Assembly (NCBI RefSeq): GCF_000746845.1
Contig: NZ_KN050846.1
Span: forward strand, 1,938,963-2,002,962
Length of the DNA stretch: 64,000 nt
Origin: Altibacter lentus
GTDB lineage: Bacteria; Bacteroidota; Bacteroidia; Flavobacteriales; Flavobacteriaceae
Reading direction: 5' to 3'
Shown here: positions 17,633 to 26,708 of the stretch, piece by piece
Layout of the letters: every line of letters starts with the position of its first letter
How positions within the stretch are numbered: the first letter of the stretch is position 1
Translations under genes and position numbers: made by a program
The notes under the pieces: model-generated
Databases searched by the model: none
The model's input: only the letters and a program-made list of their open reading frames with translations
Told to the model about the DNA's origin: nothing

Positions 17633-17767
17633 ATTTTTTGATTTTGGTAAATAAAGCGCATTCGCTTCGGTTAAACGCTAAGTTTTTGTTAAAAATAGTA
17701 TAATTAATTTATTCCGAAGTCACCATTCTCTAACGGTTTTAGTATTTTGCGTCTCTTTTAATGCCTA

Positions 17768-18628
17768 ATGAATTTATACCCTGTAGAAGCCGGAAACTTT
17801 AAATTGGACGGAGGTGCCATGTTTGGCGTAGTTCCAAAAACACTGTGGTCCAAGACAAATCCCGCCGATGCCAATAACATGATCGATATTGCGGCCCGAT
17901 GCTTGCTCATTGAAAACGGCGACAGGCTCACGCTTATTGACACAGGCATGGGGAATAAACAATCTGAAAAATTTTTTGGTTACTACTATCGCTGGGGAGA
18001 TCATGATCTGGACACTTCCTTGCAAAAGATCGGGTTTCATCGCGACGATATTACAGATGTCTTTATGACGCATCTTCATTTCGATCATTGCGGCGGAAGT
18101 GTACAATGGAACAAACAACGCACCGGCTACGAACCCGCTTTTAAAAATGCTACTTTCTGGAGCAACGCACGGCATTGGGAATGGGCAACTAAGCCCAATC
18201 GCAGAGAGCAAGCTTCTTTTTTAAAGGAAAATATTATTCCAATGGAAGAAAGCGGACAATTGAAATTTGTATCAGATACCGATTCGGACTTTGCTGAAGC
18301 GAATGAACTTGACTTTGGTATCTTCTTTGCAGATGGACACACCGATAAGCAAATGATCCCTCATATAAAATACAAAGAAAAAACCATCGTTTTTATGGCA
18401 GATCTATTGCCAACAGCGGGGCATATACCAATACCATTTGTAATGGGATACGACACCCGGCCATTGCTAACCTTACCTGAAAAAGAAAAGTTTTTAACTG
18501 CTGCGGCAAACCATAACTATTATTTATTTTTAGAGCACGACGCTCACAATCCAATAATCACAGTAAAACATACCGATAAAGGCGTCCGAATGGACCAAGT
18601 GTTTCACTGTTCTGATATTTTTAATTAA
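17768..18628 (+). CDS. Metallo-beta-lactamase-fold hydrolase
   Basis: A 286-residue protein of the MBL fold. The zinc motif THLHFDHCGG gives H102, H104, D106 and H107; later ligands are visible in DGHTDKQ and LEHDAHNP. The N-terminal IDTGMG is the usual metal-site-preceding loop. No signal peptide is present, so it is cytoplasmic. Relatives include lactonases (AHL lactonase-like), glyoxalase II-like and phosphodiesterase-like enzymes; the sequence does not decide between them. It is followed after 9 nt by the subtilase gene and probably shares its transcript. The upstream sequence has a TATTTTG one base shorter than the usual -7 element. Confidence 0.85.
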   Translation: MNLYPVEAGNFKLDGGAMFGVVPKTLWSKTNPADANNMIDIAARCLLIENGDRLTLIDTGMGNKQSEKFFGYYYRWGDHDLDTSLQKIGFHRDDITDVFMTHLHFDHCGGSVQWNKQRTGYEPAFKNATFWSNARHWEWATKPNRREQASFLKENIIPMEESGQLKFVSDTDSDFAEANELDFGIFFADGHTDKQMIPHIKYKEKTIVFMADLLPTAGHIPIPFVMGYDTRPLLTLPEKEKFLTAAANHNYYLFLEHDAHNPIITVKHTDKGVRMDQVFHCSDIFN

Positions 18629-18637
18629 ACTGAAACT

Positions 18638-20308
18638 ATGAAAATCTTTAAAATGCCTTTAATCGCTGCTACTGCAGCGATCCTATTGAGCAGCTGCGGA
18701 AGCAGTGTTGCTCCCATTATTGCAACACCGGTTGAGAATATTGACACCCTTCCTTTGAAATCGGCTCCCCTAACCGACATACAATTAAAATCATGGAGCT
18801 CCGCAGACCTTTTAACGGACACCATCCCCGGAATGAGCGTGAACAAAGCTTACACCGAATTATTGCCGAAACGCAAAGGTGAAACGGTGATCGTCGGGGT
18901 GATCGATAGCGGAATTGACATCGAACACGAAGACCTAAAAAATATTATTTGGGTAAATGATGATGAAATTCCCGGGAATGGGATCGATGATGACAACAAT
19001 GGATATGTAGATGATATCCACGGATGGAATTTCCTTGGCGATATTGTTGCAGAGAACATGGAGTATGTTCGCTACATAAAAAAATTGGGGCCTAAGTTTG
19101 AAGGTAAGACCGAAGCTTCTGTTAGTGCAGCAGACCGTGCAGATTTCATATTGTTTCAAAAAGCAAAGGCAGAATATGAAAAAGAATATCAACAGGCGCT
19201 GGCCAACAAGATGCAATACGAGCAAATTCTTTCGCAAGTAGCGCCTGCACATGAAACCATGAGTAAAAAACTTGGGAAAGAAACCTACACCAAAGAAGAT
19301 CTAGCGGCTATCCAAAACCCATCGGCTCAAGAGCAACAACAAATCGCGATGCTTACACAAATGCTCGGATTTGGGGAATCTGTGCCTGCTGTTATGAAAG
19401 AGCTTAAAAGCGGCATTGACTACTTTGGTGGCCGACTGGACACACACTTTAATCTTGAAAAAGATTTTAGAACGGTCTTGGGCGATGATCCTAACGATAT
19501 CAATGACAGGGTATACGGAAATGCAGATGTGGACGGGCCGGATCCTAAAAAAGAAGATGCCAGACACGGAACCCACGTTGCGGGTATTATTGCAGCCCAA
19601 CGAAACAATGGCATAGGCATGGATGGAATCGCACAGAACGTAGAAATTATGGTAGTACGTGCCGTTCCGGACGGTGATGAATACGATAAGGATATCGCTT
19701 TAGCCATTCGTTATGCGGTAGACAACGGTGCGAAAGTAATCAACACAAGTTTTGGAAAATATTATTCACCACACCCGGAATGGGTTTGGGATGCTATTAA
19801 ATATGCATCAGACAAGGACGTACTTATCGTGAACGCTGCCGGAAATGAAGGGTATAACCTAGACACCATTCAAGTGTATCCTAATGACCAAAAAGGTGTT
19901 GAAGCCGAAATGGGTGAAACTTTTATCACTATTGGAGCGCTTAATTATGATTATGGAAGTGAGCTGATAGCAGATTTTTCAAATTACGGAAGATCGAACG
20001 TAGATGCGTTTGCTCCCGGTGTGAAGATCTGGTCTACAACACCCTTAAACACCTACGAATTCCTTCAGGGCACCTCAATGGCCGCTCCTGCTGTCGCCGG
20101 AGTAGCAGCTATGATACGTTCTTACTACCCAAATCTTTCAGCAAAACAAGTAAAAGATATCCTTATGAACAGCGGTCTGTCTTCTAAGACCCCTGTTGTA
20201 TTGGGCGGCGACCCTTCCAATACCGATAATTTCACGAATATCTCTAAAGGAGGTAAAATGGTGAATTTGTATAACGCCTTGATCATGGCAGATAAAATGT
20301 CTCGATAA
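18638..20308 (+). CDS. S8 family (subtilisin-like) serine peptidase, lipoprotein
   Basis: A 556-residue protease. The N-terminus is a lipoprotein signal (AAILLSSC), so it is anchored in a membrane, probably the outer one or cell surface. The catalytic triad is complete: D90 in IDSGID, H310 in HGTHVAG and S480 in GTSMAAP, with the oxyanion Asn in NAAGNEG. The unusual part is a 220-residue distance between Asp and His (about 32 in subtilisin), filled by a charged, Gln/Lys/Glu-rich helical insertion at about residues 125-290. It lies in one unit with the M1 peptidase (TAATG overlap), suggesting joint extracellular peptide breakdown. Confidence 0.92.
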   Translation: MKIFKMPLIAATAAILLSSCGSSVAPIIATPVENIDTLPLKSAPLTDIQLKSWSSADLLTDTIPGMSVNKAYTELLPKRKGETVIVGVIDSGIDIEHEDLKNIIWVNDDEIPGNGIDDDNNGYVDDIHGWNFLGDIVAENMEYVRYIKKLGPKFEGKTEASVSAADRADFILFQKAKAEYEKEYQQALANKMQYEQILSQVAPAHETMSKKLGKETYTKEDLAAIQNPSAQEQQQIAMLTQMLGFGESVPAVMKELKSGIDYFGGRLDTHFNLEKDFRTVLGDDPNDINDRVYGNADVDGPDPKKEDARHGTHVAGIIAAQRNNGIGMDGIAQNVEIMVVRAVPDGDEYDKDIALAIRYAVDNGAKVINTSFGKYYSPHPEWVWDAIKYASDKDVLIVNAAGNEGYNLDTIQVYPNDQKGVEAEMGETFITIGALNYDYGSELIADFSNYGRSNVDAFAPGVKIWSTTPLNTYEFLQGTSMAAPAVAGVAAMIRSYYPNLSAKQVKDILMNSGLSSKTPVVLGGDPSNTDNFTNISKGGKMVNLYNALIMADKMSR

Positions 20309-22143
20309 TGAAGAAGTTATTTGGAAGTGTACTTGCGTTGTTGATCGTCACAACTGCCGTATCTCAAAACACATTGGGCTATTGGCAACAAAAGGTCGAT
20401 TATAAAATGACCATTGATATGGACGTAGAAACCTATCAATACAAAGGGACACAAAATCTCGTATACACGAACAACTCCCCCGATACATTGGACCGTGTGT
20501 TCTACCATCTTTATTTTAATGCCTTTCAGCCGGGAAGTGAAATGGACGTGCGCTCGCGCACCATCGCCGATCCCGATGATCGCGTAAAAGATAGAATTTC
20601 GAAGTTGTCTCCTTCGGAAATAGGATACATTAAGCTTATTTCATTAACACAAGATGGGATGGCACTTACGTATGAAGTCGTTGGTACGGTGCTGGAAGTA
20701 CAGTTGAACAAGCCCATCCAGCCGGGACAAAGTACAACCTTCGAGATGGTTTGGGATGCTCAAGTACCTTTGCAGATACGCCGAAGCGGCAGAAACAGTA
20801 GTGAAGGCGTGGCCCTCTCCATGACGCAATGGTATCCTAAGATGGCAGAATATGATTTTGAGGGATGGCATGCTGACCCTTATATTGCTCGTGAGTTCCA
20901 CGGGGTATGGGGAGATTTCGATGTTAAGATCACTATTGATGCCGATTATACTATTGGCGGGACCGGCTACCTTCAGAATCCCGCAGAGATTGGTCATGGT
21001 TATCAACTGCCCGGCCAAAAGACCATGAAGCCTAAGAATGGAAAATATACGTGGCATTTTGTGGCTCCCAATGTTCATGATTTCACTTGGGCAGCAGACG
21101 ATGAATACATTCATGATGTTTACAAAGGTCCAAATGGGGTCGACCTGCATTTCTTTTATAAGAACAACCCGGAGATCAAGGAGAACTGGAAGAACCTTCA
21201 GCCTAAAACTGCAGAGCTGCTCGCCTTTTTCAACGAGCATATTGGCCCCTATCCCTACAAGCAGTATTCTGTGATCCAGGGAGGTGACGGTGGTATGGAA
21301 TATGCCATGTGTACCTTAATTACCGGTGAAAGAAAATTTGAAAGTCTGGTAGGCGTTACCGCCCATGAGTTGGCGCATAGCTGGTTCCAGTTCCTGTTGG
21401 CAACAAACGAAGCAAAACACGAATGGATGGATGAAGGTTTCACTTCCTATATCTCTGATGAGGCAATGAATGTTGTTATGGATCAAAAGAATCCTAATCC
21501 GCAGGCCGGTTCTTATAGAGGGTATGGCTTTTTGGCGACCAGCGGAAAGGAGCAGCCTCAATCTACCCATGCAGATCGTTACCACAGCAATCGTGCGTAC
21601 GGAATTTCGGCATATAGCAAAGGCGCTGTGTTCCTCGCACAATTAGGCTATGTTATTGGTGAAGCACACTTAAAAGAAACATTAAAGCGCTATTACAGCG
21701 AATGGAAGTTTAAGCATCCTACGCCAAACGATTTTATTCGTGTGGCCGAAAAAGTGTCCGGGTTCGAGTTAGACTGGTACCTAACCGATTGGACGCAGAC
21801 CACGAATACCATTGATTACGCAATTAGTTCTGTTTCTGAAGAAAATGGAAAAACGACCGTTCAACTAGAGCGTATCGGCTTAATGCCAATGCCTATCGAT
21901 CTTTATGTACGCTACGAAGACGGGTCTGAACAAGTCTTCCATATTCCGTTGCAGATGGCACGTGCCGAAAAGGACAATCCGTTTCCGCAAATAAATTGGA
22001 CCGTACTTCCGGATTGGGCGTGGGCGTATCCAACATATCAATTTGAGATCACCAATGGTAAAAAAGTACAGATCATGGTGATCGATGCTACACAGCGCAT
22101 GGCAGATATCAATCCGAAGAATAATTCCTTCGGAATGGAATAA
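20308..22143 (+). CDS. M1 family metallopeptidase (aminopeptidase N-like)
   Basis: A 611-residue zinc peptidase with a signal peptide (LALLIVTTAVSQ). The gluzincin motif is complete: H353-E354-x-x-H357 in AHELAHSW and the third ligand E376 in WMDEGF, at the normal 18-residue spacing. The N-terminal 250 residues form the beta-sandwich typical of M1 enzymes. The exopeptidase substrate-anchoring GxMEN is represented by GGMEY, so the usual Asn is Tyr. It starts on the last base of the upstream subtilase stop, so translation is coupled. A terminator follows. It likely releases amino acids from peptides in the periplasm or outside. Confidence 0.9.
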   Translation: MKKLFGSVLALLIVTTAVSQNTLGYWQQKVDYKMTIDMDVETYQYKGTQNLVYTNNSPDTLDRVFYHLYFNAFQPGSEMDVRSRTIADPDDRVKDRISKLSPSEIGYIKLISLTQDGMALTYEVVGTVLEVQLNKPIQPGQSTTFEMVWDAQVPLQIRRSGRNSSEGVALSMTQWYPKMAEYDFEGWHADPYIAREFHGVWGDFDVKITIDADYTIGGTGYLQNPAEIGHGYQLPGQKTMKPKNGKYTWHFVAPNVHDFTWAADDEYIHDVYKGPNGVDLHFFYKNNPEIKENWKNLQPKTAELLAFFNEHIGPYPYKQYSVIQGGDGGMEYAMCTLITGERKFESLVGVTAHELAHSWFQFLLATNEAKHEWMDEGFTSYISDEAMNVVMDQKNPNPQAGSYRGYGFLATSGKEQPQSTHADRYHSNRAYGISAYSKGAVFLAQLGYVIGEAHLKETLKRYYSEWKFKHPTPNDFIRVAEKVSGFELDWYLTDWTQTTNTIDYAISSVSEENGKTTVQLERIGLMPMPIDLYVRYEDGSEQVFHIPLQMARAEKDNPFPQINWTVLPDWAWAYPTYQFEITNGKKVQIMVIDATQRMADINPKNNSFGME

Positions 22144-22165
22144 GAATTTTTTTAAAATTCACATG

Positions 22166-22197
22166 AAAACCCGGTTCTTCTGATTCGGGTTTTTTTA
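22166..22197 (+). terminator. Intrinsic terminator after the M1 peptidase
   Basis: AAAACCCG and CGGGTTTT form an 8-bp stem around GTTCTTCTGATT, followed by a T-run. It separates the protease unit from rnpA. Confidence 0.8.
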
Positions 22198-22222
22198 TAC
22201 AGTATTATTGTACATTTATAGG

Positions 22223-22588
22223 ATGAACCTTCGTTTCCCAAAACGCGAAAAACTAAAAAGCCGAAAAGCCATCGAAGTGCTGTTTTTGGAGGGGCGCTCC
22301 GTCACAAAATTTCCCTTGAAGGCCTTCTATATGCCCCTCTCCGAAGCTGCTGCCAATCGAGCGGCTTTTGCGGTTCCTAAGCGAAATTTTAAATCGGCTG
22401 TGGAGCGAAATCGAATAAAAAGGCAGCTTCGGGAAGCCTATCGGCTTCAAAAACAGCTGCTAGCCGCTAATAACGGCCCAAAATTTGCGTTGTTATTTCT
22501 ATACATTAGTAAAGATAAACCACAGTACGTGCTTCTGGAAAGTTCCATGCGCACGATTCTTAACAAGATCATCGATGAAAGCAATTAG
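22223..22588 (+). CDS. rnpA: Ribonuclease P protein component
   Basis: A 121-residue basic protein. The ATG at 22223 gives MNLRFPKREKLKSRKAIEVLF, the usual RnpA N-terminus; a TTG 15 nt upstream is in frame but not needed. The RNR motif is present in AVERNRIKRQLREAYR. It is the protein subunit that helps RNase P RNA process tRNA 5' ends. rpmH is not adjacent, unlike the classical rpmH-rnpA-yidC order; instead it leads an operon with a DUF4349 lipoprotein (14-nt overlap), an S41 protease and a sterol-desaturase-family protein. Confidence 0.93.
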   Translation: MNLRFPKREKLKSRKAIEVLFLEGRSVTKFPLKAFYMPLSEAAANRAAFAVPKRNFKSAVERNRIKRQLREAYRLQKQLLAANNGPKFALLFLYISKDKPQYVLLESSMRTILNKIIDESN

Positions 22589-23399
22589 TTTCCTTTTAAT
22601 TCTATTCTTTATGGCCTGCGGCGGGCCTTCCGGAGAGAGCGACAGTTTTGAGAAAGCTGAAAGCAAAGCGGCCGATTACGAAGATGTATCCATGGCTGAA
22701 GAAATAAGTGTTTCCGAAGCTATTTCAGAAAATACAGCAGTTCAGGAACAAAAGATCATTAAAACGGCCCAGCTTGTTTTTGAGACCCAACAACCGGATG
22801 AGACGCACCAGAAGGTGCTTCAGCTGGCGCAACAATTCAAGGCGATCGTGCAGAACGACAATAGCGGGAAAGGCTACAATCGCATTTTTAGGAACATGAC
22901 GGTGCGTGTGCCAACGGAGCACTTTCAATCGTTTATCGATGGTATTTCTGAAGGGGTTGATTATTTCGATCAACGGGATATTTCTCGACAGGATGTCACC
23001 GAAGAATTTGTGGATCTGGAAGCCCGTCTCAAGGCGAAACGCGAACTGGAAACCCGCTATCTCGAGTTGCTGAAACAGGCAAAGAACGTGAAGGAAATGT
23101 TGGAAATTGAACGTGAACTGTCTAACATTCGGGAGGAGATAGAAGCTAAGCAGGGACGTTTACAATACCTGCAAAGTCGTGTTTCCATGAGCACCATACA
23201 TATTGAATTCTATAAGCTCACTTCAGAAACAGGTATTACCCAATCGTACGGCCAGAAGATGTTGAATGCGCTTAAAGGCGGCTGGGACGGTATCTCGATC
23301 TTCTTTTTAGGTTTGTTATACCTATGGCCCTTATTCCTTATCGTTTTGGTGGCGCTATTGATAATCCGTAGATTTATACGAAGAAGAAAAAAGAACTAA
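22575..23399 (+). CDS. DUF4349 domain-containing lipoprotein
   Basis: A 274-residue protein; the ATG at 22575 is inside the 3' end of rnpA and gives a clear lipoprotein signal (FLLILFFMACGG, Cys in the lipobox). The centre has a DUF4349-like region (VRVPTEHFQSFIDGI, DISRQDVTEEFVDLEARLKAK) followed by a coiled coil (about 150-205). One TM helix at about 240-265 is followed by RRFIRRRKKN. DUF4349 proteins are envelope proteins of unknown role. An upstream in-frame start would remove the signal peptide from the N-terminus and is rejected. Confidence 0.82.
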   Translation: MKAISFLLILFFMACGGPSGESDSFEKAESKAADYEDVSMAEEISVSEAISENTAVQEQKIIKTAQLVFETQQPDETHQKVLQLAQQFKAIVQNDNSGKGYNRIFRNMTVRVPTEHFQSFIDGISEGVDYFDQRDISRQDVTEEFVDLEARLKAKRELETRYLELLKQAKNVKEMLEIERELSNIREEIEAKQGRLQYLQSRVSMSTIHIEFYKLTSETGITQSYGQKMLNALKGGWDGISIFFLGLLYLWPLFLIVLVALLIIRRFIRRRKKN

Positions 23400-23400
23400 C

Positions 23401-25032
23401 ATGAAGATGATGAAAAAAAGACTCTTAATTCCGGTTTTAGCAATTGGTATTCTGGTCTCTACTGCAAGTTTTAAAAGCGATTTCTTCGAGATCGCAAAAC
23501 AGATCGAAATTTTTACAACCCTCTTTAAGGAGTTGAATATGAATTATGTGGACGAAGTAACTCCTGCCATTCTTATGGATAAAGCCATTAAGGGCATGTT
23601 GGAGGACCTGGACCCGTATACGGTATATTGGAACGAGCAAGCCGTCGAGGATGCGCGAATCAACAATGCCGGCGTGTATACGGGAATTGGTGCAGCTGCG
23701 CGTTCAGAAAAAGATAAGATCGTTATTGTAGAGCCCTATCAGGATTATCCTGCAGATAAGGCCGGTCTAAAAGCGGGTGATGAGATTATTAAAATTGGTA
23801 ATGTACGTCTCGCCGATTTTGAAGATGATGCGGGCGAATTGCTGAAAGGTGCACCGGGATCGACCGTGGAGGTTACGTACCTCCGCCAAGGAAAAACCAA
23901 CACAACAACAATCACACGTTCTGCTGTAGATGTAAAGGCAGTCCCGTATTACAAGCTTATCAATAATGATATTGGCTATATCGTACTTACCACCTTCAAC
24001 CGCAAAACGACCGTTGAGACCAAAGCGGCTTTGGAAGACCTGAAAGAACAGGGCGCGAAAAAAATTATTTTGGACTTGCGAGGAAATCCCGGCGGATTAC
24101 TTAATGAGGCAATCAATATCGTAAACCTCTTTGTTCCGAAAGGAGAAGTGATTACAACCACTAAATCGGTGATTGAAAAATACAATAAGACATACAAGAC
24201 CATGCAGGATCCCATAGATACTGAGATCCCCCTGGTGGTGCTGGTGAATGGTCGCAGTGCTTCGGCCAGCGAGATCGTTTCCGGGGGACTGCAGGATCTG
24301 GACCGCGCTGTGGTGGTAGGTGCGCGCAGTTTTGGGAAAGGACTTGTACAGCGTCCTAAAAAACTAACCTATGGGACACAACTAAAAGTTACTATTTCTA
24401 GATATTACACTCCCAGCGGGCGTTGCATTCAAGCACTGGATTATTGGAACCGGGACGAGAATGGCGATCCTATTAGGGTAGATGCCAAAGAGTACAATAA
24501 ATTTAAGACCAAGGGCGGACGCACTGTGTATGACGGGGGTGGGATCATGCCCGATGTACAAGTGGAAACAGCCGTTTTTAGCCCAATTACTACAGCTTTA
24601 TTAAAAGACAATGTAATATTCAATTACGCTACTAAGTATTATTATAGTCACCAGTTGGCTGATTGGCAAAACTTTACTTTTTCTGAATCCGATTTTCAGG
24701 ATTTTCTATCGTTTCTGAAGCAAAATAATTTCAGCTATGAGACAGAGACCGAAAAGGAATTCGCCGAAGCATTACGACGCTCGGAAGATGATGACCTTAA
24801 GAAGGAGATCAACAGTAGTTATAACGCGCTAATGGCGGCTATTGAAGTAGCCAAGGACAAAGCAATCGTAGCAAAAAAAGCAGAGATCAAATCATTGTTG
24901 AGTGATGAAATACTGAAGCGCTATTTTTATCGGGATGGTCTTTACAATTATCAGGTAGAGAATAATCCTGAAATTTTAGAGGCGATCGCTGTTCTGTCCA
25001 ATGAAAACAGATATAGAAACATCTTGAAATAA
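23401..25032 (+). CDS. S41 family C-terminal processing peptidase
   Basis: A 543-residue protease with an N-terminal signal/anchor (residues 8-25). A PDZ domain lies at about 95-180 (YPADKAGLKAGDEIIKIGN). The S41 core follows with the catalytic serine in NGRSASASEIVSGG and the lysine in GARSFGKGLVQ, forming the Ser-Lys dyad of CtpA/Tsp proteases. It acts in the periplasm on protein C-termini. Start ATG is one of three close methionines (23401, 23407, 23410). It follows the DUF4349 gene by one base and precedes the sterol-desaturase-family gene by two. Confidence 0.92.
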   Translation: MKMMKKRLLIPVLAIGILVSTASFKSDFFEIAKQIEIFTTLFKELNMNYVDEVTPAILMDKAIKGMLEDLDPYTVYWNEQAVEDARINNAGVYTGIGAAARSEKDKIVIVEPYQDYPADKAGLKAGDEIIKIGNVRLADFEDDAGELLKGAPGSTVEVTYLRQGKTNTTTITRSAVDVKAVPYYKLINNDIGYIVLTTFNRKTTVETKAALEDLKEQGAKKIILDLRGNPGGLLNEAINIVNLFVPKGEVITTTKSVIEKYNKTYKTMQDPIDTEIPLVVLVNGRSASASEIVSGGLQDLDRAVVVGARSFGKGLVQRPKKLTYGTQLKVTISRYYTPSGRCIQALDYWNRDENGDPIRVDAKEYNKFKTKGGRTVYDGGGIMPDVQVETAVFSPITTALLKDNVIFNYATKYYYSHQLADWQNFTFSESDFQDFLSFLKQNNFSYETETEKEFAEALRRSEDDDLKKEINSSYNALMAAIEVAKDKAIVAKKAEIKSLLSDEILKRYFYRDGLYNYQVENNPEILEAIAVLSNENRYRNILK

Positions 25033-25034
25033 AA

Positions 25035-25856
25035 GTGGATTCCTTTTTGAATTTTTTTGAAACCATGCCCATCTGGATGAAAGCCGGATGGGTATTTTTT
25101 TGCTTGGCGGTTTTCTGGATTCTGGAAGGTTATTATGCGCTGGTTGTAAAAAAGTACAAGAAATGGAAGCATGCCAAAGTCAATATGCTATTGCTGGTCC
25201 TAGTGATGATCATCAATGCCGTTTTCGGAATTCTAACAGTAGGTATTTTCGTGTGGCTGGATGCCAATCAATTTGGGATATTACATCTTTTTGATCTGCC
25301 TGTTTGGGCAGAACTCCTGCTGGCGATCATGGTCTTGGACCTTATCGCTCAATACGGAGTTCATTATTTGCTACATCAAGTTCCGTCGCTTTGGCGATTG
25401 CATATCGTGCATCATAGCGATAAGCATGTGGATGCCACTACAGGAACGAGACATCATCCTTTGGATTTTATCCTTAGGGAATCTTTTGCCTTACTGGCGG
25501 TCATTATTATGGGAATGCCCATTTCATTTTATTTTTTCTACAGGATCTTAAGCGTGTTATTTACTTATTTTACACACGCGAACATTCGTATGCCGTTGTG
25601 GCTGGATAAAACATTGAGCTACATTATAGTGACGCCAAATATGCATAAATTCCACCATCATTATCAACTTCCTTGGACCGACACCAATTACGGAAATATG
25701 CTGTCGATATGGGATCGAATGTTTGGTACTTTTAGCTATGAGAATGTAGACGACATACAATATGGACTGGACATTTCGGACCATACCGATGATGAGAATT
25801 TTGGAGTTCAATTGCGAATTCCGTTCAATAAGCGTGTGGTCTCAAAAAAGTCTTAA
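25035..25856 (+). CDS. Sterol desaturase / fatty acid hydroxylase family protein
   Basis: A 273-residue integral membrane protein with 4-5 hydrophobic helices. The eight-histidine di-iron motifs are visible: HYLLHQ, HIVHHSDKHVD with TRHHP, and HKFHHHY. The family uses a di-iron centre and O2 to hydroxylate or desaturate lipids (fatty acid, carotenoid or sterol-like); the substrate here is unknown. The start is a GTG at 25035, two bases after the S41 stop; a downstream ATG at 25065 would remove only ten residues. It ends the rnpA operon. No electron-transfer partner is adjacent. Confidence 0.88.
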   Translation: MDSFLNFFETMPIWMKAGWVFFCLAVFWILEGYYALVVKKYKKWKHAKVNMLLLVLVMIINAVFGILTVGIFVWLDANQFGILHLFDLPVWAELLLAIMVLDLIAQYGVHYLLHQVPSLWRLHIVHHSDKHVDATTGTRHHPLDFILRESFALLAVIIMGMPISFYFFYRILSVLFTYFTHANIRMPLWLDKTLSYIIVTPNMHKFHHHYQLPWTDTNYGNMLSIWDRMFGTFSYENVDDIQYGLDISDHTDDENFGVQLRIPFNKRVVSKKS

Positions 25857-25903
25857 CACCCCATTAACAGGGATTCTCCTCTTTTCTACGTATTTTGTGA
25901 GTT

Positions 25904-26275
25904 ATGGTACAAGTTGATAAAGCAGAAAGTACAGAAGTTATCAAACATTCTGTAACGTATTTAGAGAGCAAAGGTTTTGAGAATATCAAGGCCGATATTG
26001 AAGGCTACGAGACTCCTAAGTCGTATCGAAAAAAGGGAAGTGACGAAATTATCACTCCGGATATCGTCGCAGAACGTGCCGGAATTAAGCATTATTTTGA
26101 GGTTAGTTTGAAATCTCAGAAGCCCACACTGTTAAAGTCGAAGTGGCGTTTTCTGGATGTTTTAACCCGAATGCGAAACGAAAGATTTAGAATTATTACA
26201 CGTCGCGGCCACTACAAGTTCACGAACGAAATGCTGGATGACCTTAACCTTCAAAAGAATTTAATTAAGTTGTAA
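25904..26275 (+). CDS. Conserved hypothetical protein with a degenerate PD-(D/E)xK-like pattern
   Basis: A 123-residue soluble, basic protein of unknown function. A middle segment reads ITPDIVAERAG then HYFEVSLKSQK. This resembles the PD...(D/E)xK nuclease core with the lysine displaced by two positions, so it may be a nuclease-like fold without normal catalysis. I do not recognise a named family. It stands alone on the plus strand after the rnpA operon, with a TATTTTG element just upstream, and its 3' end overlaps the convergent elaA-like gene by 11 nt. Confidence 0.6.
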   Translation: MVQVDKAESTEVIKHSVTYLESKGFENIKADIEGYETPKSYRKKGSDEIITPDIVAERAGIKHYFEVSLKSQKPTLLKSKWRFLDVLTRMRNERFRIITRRGHYKFTNEMLDDLNLQKNLIKL

Positions 26276-26705
26276 CCATTGCAATGTGTGGAATACCATC
26301 TTCAAGGTATCCCTCGCCGGTGGTGGTGAATCCGTGGGATTCGTAAAATTTTATAAGATAGGTTTGTGCTGAAAGTTTAATGCTTTCTGTTTCAAACCTA
26401 TTTTTTATAGCCGCTATCGAAGCTTGCATGATCTCGTGACCATAGCCGTATTTTCTGTAGGATTGTGCCACCACCACCCTTCCAATGGCCGCTTCCTTAA
26501 AATACACTCCTTGCGGAAAACAGCGTGTATAGGCAACAAGCTTGTTGTCATGTCTTCCAATAATATGAAGCGCCTTCTGGTCCTTTCCGTCAATATCTTG
26601 ATACACACAATCTTGTTCGACCACGAACACTTCGCTGCGCAGTTGCAGAAGATCGTATAGTTCCGGAACGGTGAGCTCTTCAAAGGTCTTTACAGTGATC
26701 TCCAT
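26265..26705 (-). CDS. GNAT N-acetyltransferase, ElaA family
   Basis: A 146-residue acetyltransferase. LYDLLQLRSEVFVVEQ and CVYQDIDGKD are the ElaA N-terminal signature. The acetyl-CoA binding loop is in IGRVVVAQSYRKYGYGHEIM, and the C-terminal FYESHGFTTTGEGYLEDGIPH completes the fold. The substrate of ElaA proteins is unknown. It is the last gene of a minus-strand group rpiB-CDF-elaA; only 3 nt separate it from the CDF transporter gene. Confidence 0.85.
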   Translation of the reverse strand: MEITVKTFEELTVPELYDLLQLRSEVFVVEQDCVYQDIDGKDQKALHIIGRHDNKLVAYTRCFPQGVYFKEAAIGRVVVAQSYRKYGYGHEIMQASIAAIKNRFETESIKLSAQTYLIKFYESHGFTTTGEGYLEDGIPHIAMVTT

Positions 26706-26708
26706 GGA

